Positions 7,417 to 15,184 of a stretch of 23,186 nt of DNA are shown in pieces; the first letter of the stretch is position 1, and every line of letters begins with the position of its first letter. A program made the translations under genes and the position numbers. The notes under the pieces are model-generated. The model did not search any database. It saw nothing but the letters and a program-made list of their open reading frames with translations, and was not told the origin of the DNA. The DNA comes from an uncultured Oscillospiraceae bacterium (GTDB lineage Bacteria; Bacillota; Clostridia; Oscillospirales; Oscillospiraceae), in the NCBI GenBank assembly GCA_910588135.1, contig CAJUOT010000042.1, forward strand, positions 1 through 23,186, read 5' to 3'.

Positions 7417-8190
7417 ATGATTTTAGCCATTGACGTGGGCAACATCCGCACCACCATCGCCCTGTTCACCCAGGAGGGGGCGCTGTCCTTCCAGTCGGAG
7501 CTGGAGACGGACGCGAAAATCACCGACGACCGCTGCGCCATCGACCTGATGGGGGTGTTCGCCCTCTACCGGGCGGACCTGGGGGCGGTGGACGGGGCGA
7601 TCTTGTCCAGCGTGGTGCCCCCCATCACCGGCGCCTACGCCCGCACCCTGCGGCGGCTCACAGGCAAGCCCCCGCTGGTGGTGGGGCCGGGGCTGAAAAC
7701 CGGGCTCAACATCAAAGCGGAGATCCACAACCAGCTGGGCAGCGACATTGTGGCCTCCTGTGTGGCCGCCTGCGCCCTCTACCCGACCCCCGCCATTGTC
7801 ATCAACTCCCGCACCGCCGTCACCTTTTCCTATATGAGCGAGAACGCCTTCGAAGGCTGCGCCATTATGCCGGGGGTGGACATCGCGCTGGAGGCACTGT
7901 CCCGGAACGGAGCCCAGCTTCCCCAGATATCCATGGCCCAGGTGGACACCCCTCTGGGCCGGAATACGGTGGACTCCATGCGGGCCGGGGTGCTGTACGG
8001 CTACAGCGGCGCTTTTGACCGGGTGATCGAGTCCCTGGAGTCCGCCGCCGGGGCCGCTGCCGCCGCCGTGGTGGCCACGGGGGGCCGCGCCCCCGCCCTC
8101 TACCGGCTGTGCCGCAGGGAGATCACATACGACCATGACCTTCTGGTCAAGGGATTGTACCTGCTGTACCGCAAAAATATCCGCCGCTGA
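7417..8190 (+). CDS. Type III pantothenate kinase-like protein with altered active-site motifs
   Basis: The 257-residue fold and length match CoaX, which phosphorylates pantothenate in the first step of CoA synthesis. Family landmarks are IDVGN (5-9), ILSSVVPP (62-69), VVGPGLKTG (88-96), MPGVDIALEAL (151-161) and a C-terminal ATGG. Two key motifs differ. The usual G-A-D-R reads GSDIV (108-112), keeping the Asp but losing the Arg. The usual D-x-G-T-A-T-T-F-D reads NSRTAVTFS (130-138), losing both Asp residues. It may therefore be an inactive or repurposed paralogue, so I do not give it the coaX symbol. The start at 7417 is preceded by GGGGAGAGAGG; an in-frame ATG at 7390 would overlap the HD gene. 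Confidence 0.85.
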   Translation: MILAIDVGNIRTTIALFTQEGALSFQSELETDAKITDDRCAIDLMGVFALYRADLGAVDGAILSSVVPPITGAYARTLRRLTGKPPLVVGPGLKTGLNIKAEIHNQLGSDIVASCVAACALYPTPAIVINSRTAVTFSYMSENAFEGCAIMPGVDIALEALSRNGAQLPQISMAQVDTPLGRNTVDSMRAGVLYGYSGAFDRVIESLESAAGAAAAAVVATGGRAPALYRLCRREITYDHDLLVKGLYLLYRKNIRR

Positions 8191-8196
8191 GCGCCG

Positions 8197-8226
8197 CCCC
8201 GTCCGCCAAAGCGGGCGGGGTGTTTT
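8197..8226 (+). terminator. Rho-independent terminator after the CoaX-like gene
   Basis: A 10-bp GC-rich stem (one G-U pair) with a 4-base loop is followed by TGTTTT, starting 6 bases after the stop codon. Confidence 0.85.
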
Positions 8227-8235
8227 AACGGAGCC

Positions 8236-8276
8236 GCATCCGCAGCTTTCCCCTGATGCGGAAGCGCTGCGGATGC
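8236..8276. repeat. Inverted repeat upstream of the aminotransferase promoter
   Basis: Perfect 11-bp arms, GCATCCGCAGC (8236-8246) and GCTGCGGATGC (8266-8276), are separated by 19 bases. The left side can alternatively pair with GATGCGG at 8255-8261. The element lies upstream of the -35 box, outside the predicted aminotransferase transcript, so it could be an operator or part of a second terminator. Confidence 0.6.
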
Positions 8277-8287
8277 GCCAAAAGGTC

Positions 8288-8316
8288 TTGCGTTTCTACA
8301 GGGCCGGGCATATAAT
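8288..8316 (+). promoter_or_regulatory. Promoter of the aminotransferase (pseudo)gene
   Basis: TTGCGT (8288-8293) and a perfect TATAAT (8311-8316) are separated by 17 bases, 29 bases before the chosen start codon. Confidence 0.75.
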
Positions 8317-8345
8317 GTGCAGGAAAAACAATGGGAGGGATTGCA

Positions 8346-9542
<1,197 letters not shown>

Positions 9543-9555
9543 TTCTCGAAAAGAT

Positions 9556-9584
9556 TTGACATTTCCGGCCAGGTTTAGTATAAT
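9556..9584 (+). promoter_or_regulatory. Consensus promoter for DUF177-rpmF
   Basis: A perfect TTGACA (9556-9561) and a perfect TATAAT (9579-9584) are separated by 17 bases, 29 bases before the DUF177 start. It is the best sigma-A promoter in the window and fits a highly expressed ribosomal-protein operon. Confidence 0.9.
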
Positions 9585-9613
9585 ACCAGTCGTGCCATTA
9601 TGCGAGGTGTGCC

Positions 9614-10126
9614 ATGAAACTGGATCTGAAGCGTTTTGCCCAGCAGCCCGGAGGGGCGCTGCCCTTCCAATTCCAACTGGACCTGTCCGATGTGGAGTGG
9701 AGCGGCACGCGGCCGTTTACCCGGCCCATCCAGGTCAAAGGGGAGGTCCGGAACAGGGCGGGGGCGATGATGCTGACCGTCCGGCTGGACACAATCCTTT
9801 CGCTGGCCTGCGACCGGTGCGCCAAGCCTTTCGAGCGTGGGAAAACGGTGGAGTATGAAACCCTGCTGGCCCTTGAGCTGGCGAACGGGGAGAACGACGA
9901 CATCGTGGTGGCCGGCCCGGACGGCGAACTGGAGCTGGACGGGCTGATGCGGGAGGTATTCCTCCTCGAAATGGACACAAAAAACCTCTGTGACCCGGAC
10001 TGCAAGGGCCTTTGTCCCGGCTGCGGCGTGGACTTGAATGTGGAAAAGTGCCGCTGCAAGAGGGAGATCGACCCCAGGCTGGCCAAGCTGGCCCAGCTGC
10101 TGGAACCGGAGAAAGCAGACCAGTAG
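9614..10126 (+). CDS. DUF177 (YceD-family) protein
   Basis: A 170-residue protein of the YceD/DUF177 family, which is almost always encoded next to rpmF. Family members have been linked to rRNA/ribosome biogenesis in plants and bacteria, but the exact role is unresolved. The family signature around CDRC (66-69) is followed by EYETLL. The C-terminal segment CDPDCKGLCPGCGVDL contributes Cys126, 130, 134 and 137, and CRC supplies Cys146 and 148; these could bind zinc. The ribosome binding site is modest (GAGGTG, about 5 bases before the ATG). It ends with TAG, so that codon is a working stop in this genome. rpmF starts 42 bases later. Confidence 0.9.
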   Translation: MKLDLKRFAQQPGGALPFQFQLDLSDVEWSGTRPFTRPIQVKGEVRNRAGAMMLTVRLDTILSLACDRCAKPFERGKTVEYETLLALELANGENDDIVVAGPDGELELDGLMREVFLLEMDTKNLCDPDCKGLCPGCGVDLNVEKCRCKREIDPRLAKLAQLLEPEKADQ

Positions 10127-10168
10127 GCTGTATGTCCATGGACATTGACGAAATAAGGAGGTGTCAAA

Positions 10169-10351
10169 ATGGCCGTCCCGAAGAGTAAAGTATCCAAGCA
10201 GCGCCGCAACAAGCGCCGCAGTTCCGTGTGGAAGCTGGAAACGCCCGGTATCAACACCTGCCCCAAGTGCGGTACCGTCACCCTGCCCCACCGTGTATGC
10301 AGGAACTGCATGAGCTACAATGGCCGTGAGGTCGCCCCCGCCGAAAAGTAA
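10169..10351 (+). CDS. rpmF: 50S ribosomal protein L32
   Basis: A 60-residue protein beginning MAVPKSKVSKQRRNKRRS, characteristic of L32 of the large ribosomal subunit. It is the zinc-ribbon form: Cys31 and Cys34 (CPKC) pair with Cys44 and Cys47 (CRNC). The ribosome binding site AAGGAGGTG is near optimal. The gene follows DUF177 and is closed by its own terminator, giving a compact two-gene unit. Confidence 0.98.
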   Translation: MAVPKSKVSKQRRNKRRSSVWKLETPGINTCPKCGTVTLPHRVCRNCMSYNGREVAPAEK

Positions 10352-10354
10352 TAG

Positions 10355-10385
10355 AAAAAGCTGTCGTGCGAGCGGCAGCTTTTTT
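10355..10385 (+). terminator. Rho-independent terminator after rpmF
   Basis: The stem AAAAGCTGTCG / CGGCAGCTTTT with a 6-base loop is followed by more T residues, starting 3 bases after the rpmF stop. This is a classic intrinsic terminator. Confidence 0.93.
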
Positions 10386-10440
10386 GTTGTTTTCTCCCCG
10401 GAATTTTTCCCATTTCCCCCTATCTTTTTTTAGGAAGATT

Positions 10441-10459
10441 TGGTATACTAACCTATAAT
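10441..10459 (+). promoter_or_regulatory. Candidate promoter region for der
   Basis: Two overlapping -10 candidates are present: TATACT at 10444-10449, preceded by TGG (an extended -10), and a perfect TATAAT at 10454-10459. Neither has a clear -35 at 17 bases. The preceding terminator means der needs its own promoter in this stretch. Confidence 0.5.
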
Positions 10460-10529
10460 GTGTGCAACGCCGCCTGCCGCGCTCAGGAATACCGGGCTTT
10501 TCCGGCGGGCCTTGTAGGAGGAATGTATC

Positions 10530-11858
10530 ATGGCGAAGCCCTTGGTGGCCATTGTGGGCCGCCCCAACGTGGGCAAATCCATGTTGTTCAATAAGCTGAC
10601 GGGCAAGCGCCTGTCCATTGTGGAGGACACGCCGGGCGTCACCCGTGACCGGCTGTACGCCCAGGCGGAGTGGCGGGGCCGCACCTTCGACCTGGTGGAC
10701 ACCGGCGGCATCGAGCCGGGGACGGACGACCAGATTCTGTCCTTCATGCGGGAGCAGGCGGAGATCGCCATCGCCTCCGCCACGGTGATCGTCTTTGTGT
10801 GCGACATCCGCACCGGCATGACTGCCGCCGACCAGGAGGTGGCCGGGATGCTCCAGCGGTCTCAAAAGCCGGTGGTGCTGGCGGTGAACAAGATGGACTC
10901 CACCGGCCATACCGACCCGGATATCTACGAGTTTTACAATCTGGGGCTGGGCGACCCCTACCCGGTGTCCGCCGTCCACGGCCACGGCACCGGAGACCTG
11001 CTGGACGCCTGCTTCCAGTTCTTCCCTCCGCAGGACGAGGGGGAGGAGGAGGACGATGTGGTGAAGGTGGCCATCATCGGCAAGCCCAACGTGGGCAAGT
11101 CCTCCCTGGTGAACCGCATCCTGGGCCAGGAGCGGGTCATCGTGTCCGACGTGGCGGGCACCACCCGGGACGCCGTGGACAGCTACCTGGAAAAGAACGG
11201 GCAGAAATACCTCATCATCGACACGGCGGGGATGCGGAAAAAGTCCAAGGTGGACGACCGGGTGGAGAAGTTTTCCGTTTTGCGTGCCACCATGGCCATT
11301 GAGCGCAGCGACGTGTGCCTCATCATGATCGACGCCCAGGAGGGGGTCACCGAGCAGGATACCAAGGTGGCCGGACTGGCCCACGAGGCGGGCAAGGCCT
11401 GCGTCATCGTGGTGAACAAGTGGGACGCCATTGAGAAGGACGGCAAGACCATGCAGCGCATGGAGGAGGACGTCCGCCGGGATCTGAGCTATATGACCTA
11501 CGCCCCGGTGCTGTTCCTCTCCGCCCTGACTGGCCAGCGGGTGGACAAGCTGTTCGGGCTGATTGACAACGTGGTGAACCAGGCGGCCATGCGGATACCG
11601 ACCGGGGTGCTCAACCAGGTGCTTAATGACGCCCAGGCCCGGGTGCAGCCCCCCACGGACAAGGGCAAGCGGCTGAAGATCTACTATATGACCCAGATCG
11701 GGGTGAAGCCCCCCCACTTTGTTATCTTCTGCAACGACGCAAAGCTGTTTCACTTTTCCTACCAGCGTTACCTGGAAAACCAGATTCGGGCTGTTTTCGG
11801 CCTGACGGGGACCCCGGTGCGCATCACCATCCGACAAAAGGGCGACAAGGAGGATTGA
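10530..11858 (+). CDS. der: Ribosome biogenesis GTPase Der (EngA)
   Basis: A 442-residue double GTPase needed for maturation of the 50S subunit. The first G domain has GRPNVGKS (10-17), DTGG (57-60) and NKMD (120-123). The second has GKPNVGKS (184-191), DTAG (231-234) and NKWD (296-299). An acidic linker (EGEEEDD, 170-176) joins them, and the C-terminal roughly 100 residues form the KH-like domain. Tandem G domains are unique to this family, so the assignment is secure. The ribosome binding site is AGGAGG, and plsY follows after 2 bases. Confidence 0.98.
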   Translation: MAKPLVAIVGRPNVGKSMLFNKLTGKRLSIVEDTPGVTRDRLYAQAEWRGRTFDLVDTGGIEPGTDDQILSFMREQAEIAIASATVIVFVCDIRTGMTAADQEVAGMLQRSQKPVVLAVNKMDSTGHTDPDIYEFYNLGLGDPYPVSAVHGHGTGDLLDACFQFFPPQDEGEEEDDVVKVAIIGKPNVGKSSLVNRILGQERVIVSDVAGTTRDAVDSYLEKNGQKYLIIDTAGMRKKSKVDDRVEKFSVLRATMAIERSDVCLIMIDAQEGVTEQDTKVAGLAHEAGKACVIVVNKWDAIEKDGKTMQRMEEDVRRDLSYMTYAPVLFLSALTGQRVDKLFGLIDNVVNQAAMRIPTGVLNQVLNDAQARVQPPTDKGKRLKIYYMTQIGVKPPHFVIFCNDAKLFHFSYQRYLENQIRAVFGLTGTPVRITIRQKGDKED

Positions 11859-11860
11859 CC

Positions 11861-12640
11861 ATGAACTCTCGTATGCTGGAAGCGGCCAGCGTCAGCTCCG
11901 GCTGGCTGGCGGTGGCGGCCATCGGTGTGGCGGTGGTGGCTTATTTCCTGGGCTGTTTCAATGGGGCTGTGGTGGTGTCCCGGTACATCCTTCGGGATGA
12001 CATCCGGGATCACGGTAGCGGCAACGCGGGGCTGACCAATTTTTACCGGGTGTTCGGCGGGCCGCTGACGGCGGTGGTGATCCTCAGCGACGTGGTCAAG
12101 GCGGTGCTGGCGGTGCTGTTCGCCATGTTCATTGCCGGCCACATCTCGCCGGATCTGGTCACCCTGGCCAAATACTGGGGAGGGACATTCTGCATTCTGG
12201 GGCATATGTTCCCCTGCACCTTCCAGTTCCGGGGAGGCAAAGGGGTGCTGTCCGGCGGCGCCATCGCCCTGATGATCGACTGGCGGGTGGCGCTGGTGGT
12301 GTGGGGCGGGTTTATCATCCTGGCTGTGGCCACCAAATATGTGTCGCTGGGTTCGTGCTGGGCGGGATTTTCCTTTCCCTTTGCGTCCTGGTTTGTGTAC
12401 CGTGACCCGCTGATCCTGCTGCTGGCCGCCGTGATGGGCGGGCTGCTGCTGTGGAAGCACCGGGGGAATATGGTGCGTCTGGTGAAGGGGACCGAGTCCA
12501 AGTTCGCGTTCCACGCCGGCAGCCAGTCCAGGGCGGGCAAGGCCAGGGAGGCGCAGAACCAGCCGCCCGCGCCCGAGGCGGGTTCCACGCAGGCGCCGGG
12601 AGACGGACAGCCGGCGGATCGGAAGAAGGAGAACGAATAA
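11861..12640 (+). CDS. plsY: Acyl-phosphate glycerol-3-phosphate acyltransferase PlsY-like
   Basis: An integral membrane enzyme that transfers an acyl group from acyl-phosphate to glycerol-3-phosphate, the first acylation in phospholipid synthesis. Signatures are GSGNAGLTN (52-60) and GHMFPCTFQFRGGKGV, both typical of PlsY, with several hydrophobic helices. The protein is 259 residues, longer than the usual about 200, because of a hydrophilic Pro/Gln/Ala-rich C-terminal tail of about 50 residues. The start ATG is 7 bases after AAGGAGG; an in-frame TTG at 11855 would overlap der. Two bases separate it from der, so co-transcription is likely. No plsX is in the window. Confidence 0.92.
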   Translation: MNSRMLEAASVSSGWLAVAAIGVAVVAYFLGCFNGAVVVSRYILRDDIRDHGSGNAGLTNFYRVFGGPLTAVVILSDVVKAVLAVLFAMFIAGHISPDLVTLAKYWGGTFCILGHMFPCTFQFRGGKGVLSGGAIALMIDWRVALVVWGGFIILAVATKYVSLGSCWAGFSFPFASWFVYRDPLILLLAAVMGGLLLWKHRGNMVRLVKGTESKFAFHAGSQSRAGKAREAQNQPPAPEAGSTQAPGDGQPADRKKENE

Positions 12641-12654
12641 GGGGGACGCGGACG

Positions 12655-13269
12655 ATGGTTCTCGGGCATATGAAGCTGTACCGGAAGTGGAAGGGCCGGT
12701 GGGCCACCGGCCTGAAGGCGCGGAGGTTCCGGCGGCTGATGGAGCTGGCCCCCCGGCGGTCGGACCGGCCCCTGCGGGTGCTGGAGGTGGGCTGCGGCAA
12801 CGGCAAGGACATGATGCAGTTCATGTCGGACGCCTCCCGGTACCAGCTGTGGGGGGTGGATGTCCGGTTCCAGGGGTTCACCCAGGAGAATTTCACGTTC
12901 TGTCAGGCGGACGGGGAAAATCTGCCCTTCCCGGACAAATATTTTGATCTGGTGCTGACGGTGGGCGTGCTGGAACACATTGAGCCGATGGAAAAGCTGT
13001 GCAGGATGATTGCCGAGATGGACCGGGTGGGGGAACATCTGATCTCCGTAGTCCCATGTGTGTCCACCTTTGTGGAGCCCCACTGCGGCGGCGTGCGCTG
13101 GCCGCTGAAGCTCCATCCGCGGTACATGGGGGAGCAGCCGGGCGTCCAGCTGCATCTGAATTTTTTCACGGACCACACCTGGACCAAGTTCGAGGGGTTT
13201 GCCGGCTGTAAGGTAAAGCGCTTTTTCTATCTGGCGCCCTTGATCCGCAACACAGTGATTTACCGGTAA
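12655..13269 (+). CDS. Class I SAM-dependent methyltransferase
   Basis: A 204-residue Rossmann-type methyltransferase. Motif I is VLEVGCGNG (42-50), an acidic VD near residue 72 fits the SAM ribose-binding position, and NLPFPDKYFDLVLTVGVLEHI covers motifs II-III of the Methyltransf_11/UbiE-like type. The substrate is unknown. The C-terminal half is basic and aromatic-rich with no recognised domain. I chose ATG at 12655 because the open frame upstream runs through the end of plsY with no homology. A GGGGG about 10 bases before it can serve as ribosome binding site. It is the last gene of the der-plsY unit and converges on rpmB. Confidence 0.85.
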   Translation: MVLGHMKLYRKWKGRWATGLKARRFRRLMELAPRRSDRPLRVLEVGCGNGKDMMQFMSDASRYQLWGVDVRFQGFTQENFTFCQADGENLPFPDKYFDLVLTVGVLEHIEPMEKLCRMIAEMDRVGEHLISVVPCVSTFVEPHCGGVRWPLKLHPRYMGEQPGVQLHLNFFTDHTWTKFEGFAGCKVKRFFYLAPLIRNTVIYR

Positions 13270-13273
13270 AAAA

Positions 13274-13305
13274 ATCGAACCCCGCGCGAAAGCGCGGGGT
13301 TCGAT
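13274..13305. terminator. Bidirectional terminator with GAAA tetraloop
   Basis: A perfect 14-bp stem closed by GAAA lies between the convergent methyltransferase and rpmB genes. On the minus strand it is followed by a run of seven T residues, so it is a strong terminator for rpmB. On the plus strand the U tract is weak (CTGCTTCCTT). Confidence 0.92.
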
Positions 13306-13321
13306 CTGCTTCCTTATGGAA

Positions 13322-13510
13322 TCACACGGCGCGGGTGACCTTGCCGGAGCGGAGGCAGCGGGTGCACACGTAGACGTGCTTGGGCGCGCCGTCCACCACA
13401 GCCTTGACGCGCTTGACGTTGGGCTTCCAGGGGCGGTTGGAGCGGCGGTGGGAGTGGGATACCTGAATGCCGAAGTTCACGCCTTTGCCGCAGAACTCGC
13501 ACTTGGCCAT
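13322..13510 (-). CDS. rpmB: 50S ribosomal protein L28
   Basis: A 62-residue L28 (MAKCEFCGKG, SHSHRRSNRPWKPN, CTRCLRSGKV). It is the zinc-binding form, with Cys4/Cys7 and Cys49/Cys52. The ATG at 13510 follows AAGGAGG about 9 bases upstream; the open frame continues 20 codons further with no L28 homology. It stands alone between its own promoter and terminator. Confidence 0.98.
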   Translation of the reverse strand: MAKCEFCGKGVNFGIQVSHSHRRSNRPWKPNVKRVKAVVDGAPKHVYVCTRCLRSGKVTRAV

Positions 13511-13560
13511 ATTGACTAACCTCCTTGCTGGTTGGAATTTGTTCAAACGATAACTATGAT

Positions 13561-13589
13561 ATGCTATCACAGGAAGCGGGAAAAATCAA
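13561..13589 (-). promoter_or_regulatory. Probable rpmB promoter
   Basis: On the minus strand, TTGATT (13589-13584) and TAGCAT (13566-13561) are separated by 17 bases, about 50 bases before the rpmB start. Confidence 0.55.
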
Positions 13590-13632
13590 GTGCGAATTTG
13601 CTGAATCCGCTATTTTTTTCGGGGCGGGGATG

Positions 13633-13641
13633 TGGTAGAAT
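13633..13641 (+). promoter_or_regulatory. Candidate hprK promoter (extended -10)
   Basis: TAGAAT (13636-13641) preceded by TGG forms an extended -10, 35 bases before the chosen hprK start. The region at -35 is a T-rich run without a clear box. Confidence 0.45.
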
Positions 13642-13676
13642 AGAGGGGAGAACATGAGAAAAGGAGCGTGGCAGGA

Positions 13677-14630
13677 GTGGCAAAAAACGCGGGCATCAAG
13701 CTGGGCACCATCATTGACACCTTCCATCTGGACGTGCTTTATGGGCCGGAGGGATACCGGGAGAGAAGGATCACCATTGAGGACGTAAACCGGCCCGGCC
13801 TCCAGCTCACCGGCTTTTTTGACTATTTTGACAAGGAGCGGATGCAGCTGCTGGGGCTGGTGGAAATCTCCTATTTGGAGGGCATCACCTCGGAGATGCG
13901 GGCCGCGGTGTTTGACACGCTGTTTTCCTATCACACTCCGGCGGTCATCTTTGCCAGGGGGCTGAAGCCCTACCCGGAGTGCATGGAAATGGCCCGGAAG
14001 CACGCCCAGGTGATCCTGGGGACCCAGGAGAACACCGCCAACATCATGAGCACCATGATCGCCTACCTGCGCACGGCGCTGTCCCCCACCATCACCCGTT
14101 CCGGCGTGCTGGTGGAGGTGTACGGCGAAGGCGTGATGCTGGCGGGGGAATCGGGCGTGGGCAAGAGCGAGACCGCCATTGAGCTGGTCAAGCGGGGCCA
14201 CCGGCTCATCGCCGACGACGCGGTGGAGATCCGCCGCAACCCCAGCGGGGGGCTGATCGGCACCGCGCCGGAGCTCATCCGCCACTATATCGAGCTGCGG
14301 GGGATCGGCGTGGTGGACGTGCGGCGGCTGTTCGGTATGTCCGCCGTCAAATTTGACAGCGCCATTGATATGATGATTCAGCTTGAAATCTGGCAGGATG
14401 GCAAGGCCTATGACCGGCTGGGGGCGGACGAGCATTTCACCACGCTGCTGGAGGCGCGCATTCCCACCCTGACCATCCCTGTGAAGCCTGGCCGGAACCT
14501 GGCCGTGATCATTGAGGTGGCCGCCATGAACAACAGGAACAAAAAGATGGGCTACAACGCCGCCCTGGAATTCTCCCGCCAGGTGGACGACCATATCGAC
14601 CAGACGTACCTGGAGCTCAATCCACAATGA
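13677..14630 (+). CDS. hprK: HPr kinase/phosphorylase
   Basis: A bifunctional sensor that phosphorylates and dephosphorylates HPr at its regulatory Ser and links PTS sugar flux to CcpA-type catabolite control in Firmicutes. The 317-residue protein has an N-terminal HPrK domain and a C-terminal kinase domain with Walker A GESGVGKS (157-164), then LVKRGHRLIADDAVEI and ELRGIGVVDVRRLFG. The conserved His-Gly ahead of the Walker strand (usually HGVLVxVYG) reads Ser-Gly here (RSGVLVEVYG). I chose GTG at 13677 because AAGGAG lies 10 bases upstream; GTG at 13668 would leave only one base. The stop overlaps the next gene by 4 bases. Confidence 0.94.
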   Translation: MAKNAGIKLGTIIDTFHLDVLYGPEGYRERRITIEDVNRPGLQLTGFFDYFDKERMQLLGLVEISYLEGITSEMRAAVFDTLFSYHTPAVIFARGLKPYPECMEMARKHAQVILGTQENTANIMSTMIAYLRTALSPTITRSGVLVEVYGEGVMLAGESGVGKSETAIELVKRGHRLIADDAVEIRRNPSGGLIGTAPELIRHYIELRGIGVVDVRRLFGMSAVKFDSAIDMMIQLEIWQDGKAYDRLGADEHFTTLLEARIPTLTIPVKPGRNLAVIIEVAAMNNRNKKMGYNAALEFSRQVDDHIDQTYLELNPQ

Positions 14631-15121
14631 ACAGGGGGGAGGCGCGCTGCGGGCCGGTGCTGTATGTGAAATGCCCCATCGGGACGGTAGGGCTGGCAGA
14701 CGACGGGCAGGGCCTCAGCCGGGTATTCTTATACCAGGGGGGCGAAGCCCCGCCGGCGGGGGACGGGACCCCGCTGACCCTCCGGGCTGCGGAGGAGCTG
14801 AGAGAGTATTTTTCCGGGGAGAGAACGGCGTTTACCGTGCCGTTGTCTCCCAGGGGAACGCCCTTCCAGCTGGAGGTCTGGCAGGCTCTGCGGGACATCC
14901 CCTATGGCCGGACCCGCACCTATGGGGAGATTGCCAAGGCGGTGGGCCGGCCCGGGGCAGCCCGGGCGGTGGGTATGGCCAATCACGACAACCCGCTGCT
15001 GATTTTCACGCCCTGCCACCGGGTGGTGGGAAAGAACGGTTCCCTCACCGGCTTTGCCTGCGGCCTGGAGGTGAAAGCCCGGCTGCTGGAGCTGGAGCGG
15101 CTCCACGGCGGAGGGCGGTAA
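14627..15121 (+). CDS. Methylated-DNA--protein-cysteine methyltransferase
   Basis: A single-turnover DNA repair protein that moves alkyl groups from O6-alkylguanine to its own cysteine. The 164-residue protein has the active-site motif PCHRVVGKNGSLTGF with nucleophile Cys130. The arginine-finger region (AARAVGMANHDNP, 111-123) and the helix-turn-helix (YGEIAKAVGRPG) also match Ogt/MGMT. The N-terminal domain is short and poorly conserved, as usual. The ATG overlaps the hprK stop (ATGA), so the two are coupled, although no functional link is evident. The reading IFTPCHRV instead of IxVPCHRV is within family variation. Confidence 0.93.
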   Translation: MNRGEARCGPVLYVKCPIGTVGLADDGQGLSRVFLYQGGEAPPAGDGTPLTLRAAEELREYFSGERTAFTVPLSPRGTPFQLEVWQALRDIPYGRTRTYGEIAKAVGRPGAARAVGMANHDNPLLIFTPCHRVVGKNGSLTGFACGLEVKARLLELERLHGGGR

Positions 15122-15144
15122 GCGAGGCTGGAAAACGCGGGATA

Positions 15145-15183
15145 AAAGCCCGGAGTCTCTGCGGTGCAGAGACTCCGGGCTTT
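15145..15183. terminator. Bidirectional terminator between the MGMT-type gene and queA
   Basis: A perfect 18-bp stem with a 3-base loop separates two convergent genes. AAA/TTT ends provide short U tracts in both directions. It starts 23 bases after the plus-strand stop and ends 1 base from the queA stop. Confidence 0.9.
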
Positions 15184-15184
15184 G

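Noticed and set aside
12451..12654. N-terminal extension of the methyltransferase
   Set aside because: This stretch overlaps the plsY coding region in another frame and is low-complexity Arg/Gly-rich. Family homology begins after ATG 12655.
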